From CAZYSK01 sp964649415 (lineage in GTDB: Bacteria; Chloroflexota; Anaerolineae; B4-G1), in the NCBI GenBank assembly GCA_964649415.1, contig CAZYSK010000043.1, forward strand, positions 1 through 47,111: a DNA stretch of 47,111 bases. Direction: 5' to 3'. Under the pieces are notes generated by a model. The model was not told where the DNA came from. It saw only the letters and a list, made by a program, of their open reading frames with translations, and made no database searches. Below, piece by piece: positions 46,160 to 47,111 of this stretch. The translations under genes were made by a program, and so were the position numbers. How positions within the stretch are numbered: the first letter of the stretch is position 1; the number at the start of each line of letters is the position of its first letter.

Positions 46160-47028
46160 GACGAGGGATTGGGGGCCGGCGTCAGAAGTCAAACGTCGAA
46201 AGGCAAACGTCAAGCGTCAAACGTCGTGCGTCCGGGGTTCTTGCTCTGTGCGTGTTTGCGCTGGCAGCCCCCGCGCCCCTACTACGGACGGGAGGGCGGC
46301 GTCCGCAGGGGAATGCACTGCCGCCGTCGGCGTCTGTGGACGGGCTGGCGGGGCACCCGCAGGAGCACAATCTGAGCTGCGAATCTCGCTCGGCGACGGA
46401 CATGGCGGCTTTCTGGGGGGTGACGTTCACCGAGGATGACTTCTTCCGCCGTCTACCCAAGTCCGACAATCCCCACCGTGGCTTCTTGGGCGACGTGGAT
46501 CTAGCGCCGGGGACGATGCCGCCGGATGGATATGGCGTCTACGTCGAGCCAATCGCGGCCAACCTGCGCAGTTTCGGACTGGAGGCGCGGGCCTGGCGGG
46601 AGTGGAGCCTGGAAGACCTGAAGGCGGAGTTGGTCGCGGGAAGGCCGGTGATCGTCTGGGCCACCTATGATATGCAGTTGCCCGGGGTAGAGACCTGGGT
46701 GTCATCGGATGGCGTGTTCTCCGTCGTAGTGAAGTGGCAACACACCTTCGTCGCCGTTGGCTATGACGAGGAGGGCCTTTCTTTGGTGGATGCCTACGAT
46801 GGGGTGACGAAGCATTTCTCCTACGAGGCGTTCATATCAGCCTGGGAGCAGTTAGAGCGCATGGCGGTGACGGTGGAAGGTTCTTTGGTCCATCCTGCGG
46901 GGCGGGCTTGGAAGGCGACGTGGGGGGATGGTATATTGGTAGATTGGGGGACGGAGCAGGGCTCTCCCGCTGAAGCGGGGCGTCCGTTGTTTGTTGTAGA
47001 TGGGCGGTGGGCAATCGGTCCGTACTGA
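46156..47028 (+). CDS. C39-like cysteine peptidase domain protein
   Basis: 290 residues if GTG 46156 (overlapping the previous stop as GTGA) is the start, which is uncertain. The conserved part begins at EHNLSCESRSATDMAAFWG (near 75), with the likely catalytic Cys; the His is in VKWQHTFVAVGYDEEGLSLVDAYDG. This is the peptidase_C39_2 pattern. The first about 70 residues are largely repeat-encoded (CGTCAAA tandem at 46186-46228 and the GCGCCCCTACTACGG piece); they contain a hydrophobic run, GVLALCVFALAAPAP, preceded by KRR, that resembles a signal peptide. A GATTGGTA unit (ILVDWG) and a CCGCTGAAGCGG palindrome lie near the C-terminus. The substrate is unknown, and no link to the redox genes is apparent beyond proximity. 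Confidence 0.75.
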   Translation: MRRGIGGRRQKSNVERQTSSVKRRASGVLALCVFALAAPAPLLRTGGRRPQGNALPPSASVDGLAGHPQEHNLSCESRSATDMAAFWGVTFTEDDFFRRLPKSDNPHRGFLGDVDLAPGTMPPDGYGVYVEPIAANLRSFGLEARAWREWSLEDLKAELVAGRPVIVWATYDMQLPGVETWVSSDGVFSVVVKWQHTFVAVGYDEEGLSLVDAYDGVTKHFSYEAFISAWEQLERMAVTVEGSLVHPAGRAWKATWGDGILVDWGTEQGSPAEAGRPLFVVDGRWAIGPY

Positions 47029-47049
47029 GACGCGGAAGTTGATGGTATG

Positions 47050-47111
47050 TTGTGGATGGTAGATTGGTAGATTGGTAGATTGGTAGATTGGTAGATTGGT
47101 AGATTGGTAGA
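47050..47111 (+). repeat. GATTGGTA tandem array running off the window
   Basis: Seven near-perfect 8-base units (GATTGGTA) up to the last base. The same unit, more degenerate, occurs at about 8989-9012, 9940-9968, 12155-12172, 28299-28322, 28858-28927 and 30172-30200. Confidence 0.92.

Noticed and set aside
47050..47111. Regular 8-base repeats as a CRISPR array
   Set aside because: The units are contiguous with no spacers and far too short.

Overview
The window is one strand-coherent block: 31 protein genes, all on the plus strand, running from a truncated carbon monoxide dehydrogenase gene at the left edge to a C39-like peptidase at the right. I see no tRNA, rRNA, CRISPR array, full insertion sequence or transcription regulator. 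The content (bacterial-type acetyl-CoA synthase, corrinoid protein, MetVF, tetrahydrofolate enzymes, many heterodisulfide-reductase-like proteins, high G+C, dense short repeats) fits a strict anaerobe using the bacterial Wood-Ljungdahl pathway. Chloroflexota (Anaerolineae or Dehalococcoidia-like) is my best guess, but this is inference from gene style and not from a marker gene.

Region 1 (1-12152) is the methyl/carbonyl branch: CODH C-terminus (acsA), a fusion of acetyl-CoA synthase with the small corrinoid-protein subunit (acsB-acsD), the large corrinoid subunit (acsC), the ASKHA-type reductive activator (acsV, apparently with an ATC start), a radical SAM protein, a CooC-type nickel-insertion ATPase, methyl-H4folate methyltransferase (acsE) and FolD with an unusual insert.

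Region 2 (12228-36279) is an electron-transfer region of HdrA, HdrB, HdrC and MvhD homologues, interrupted by a GNAT gene and by an FrhB-like / SdhB-like / SdhA-like trio. Region 3 (36748-47028) holds a second giant HdrA-GltD-HdrA fusion, an MvhD with an in-frame TGA that I read as selenocysteine, metV, metF, an HdrCB fusion, a second CooC-like ATPase and a C39-like peptidase.

The main structural point is that the ten HdrA modules are of two complementary kinds. Type A has the FAD domain with the inserted ferredoxin but no N-terminal domain and no C-terminal ferredoxin. Type B has the N-terminal CxC domain, a FAD domain without ferredoxin insert, and a C-terminal double [4Fe-4S] domain. They occur as five A/B pairs: two as separate genes, one as an A-B fusion, and two as A-B fusions with a whole GltD/NfnB-like NAD(P)H dehydrogenase inside A. 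MvhD follows three of the five B modules. I infer a set of paralogous flavin-based electron-transfer complexes that link NADH, NADPH, ferredoxin, an SdhA-like flavoprotein and methylene-H4folate reduction.

A second layer is a dense population of small palindromic and tandem repeats. They fill the intergenic gaps and also sit in frame inside or at the ends of many of these enzymes. One intergenic element (36332-36573) carries a nested MITE whose empty site is preserved in a sister copy at 18872-18970.
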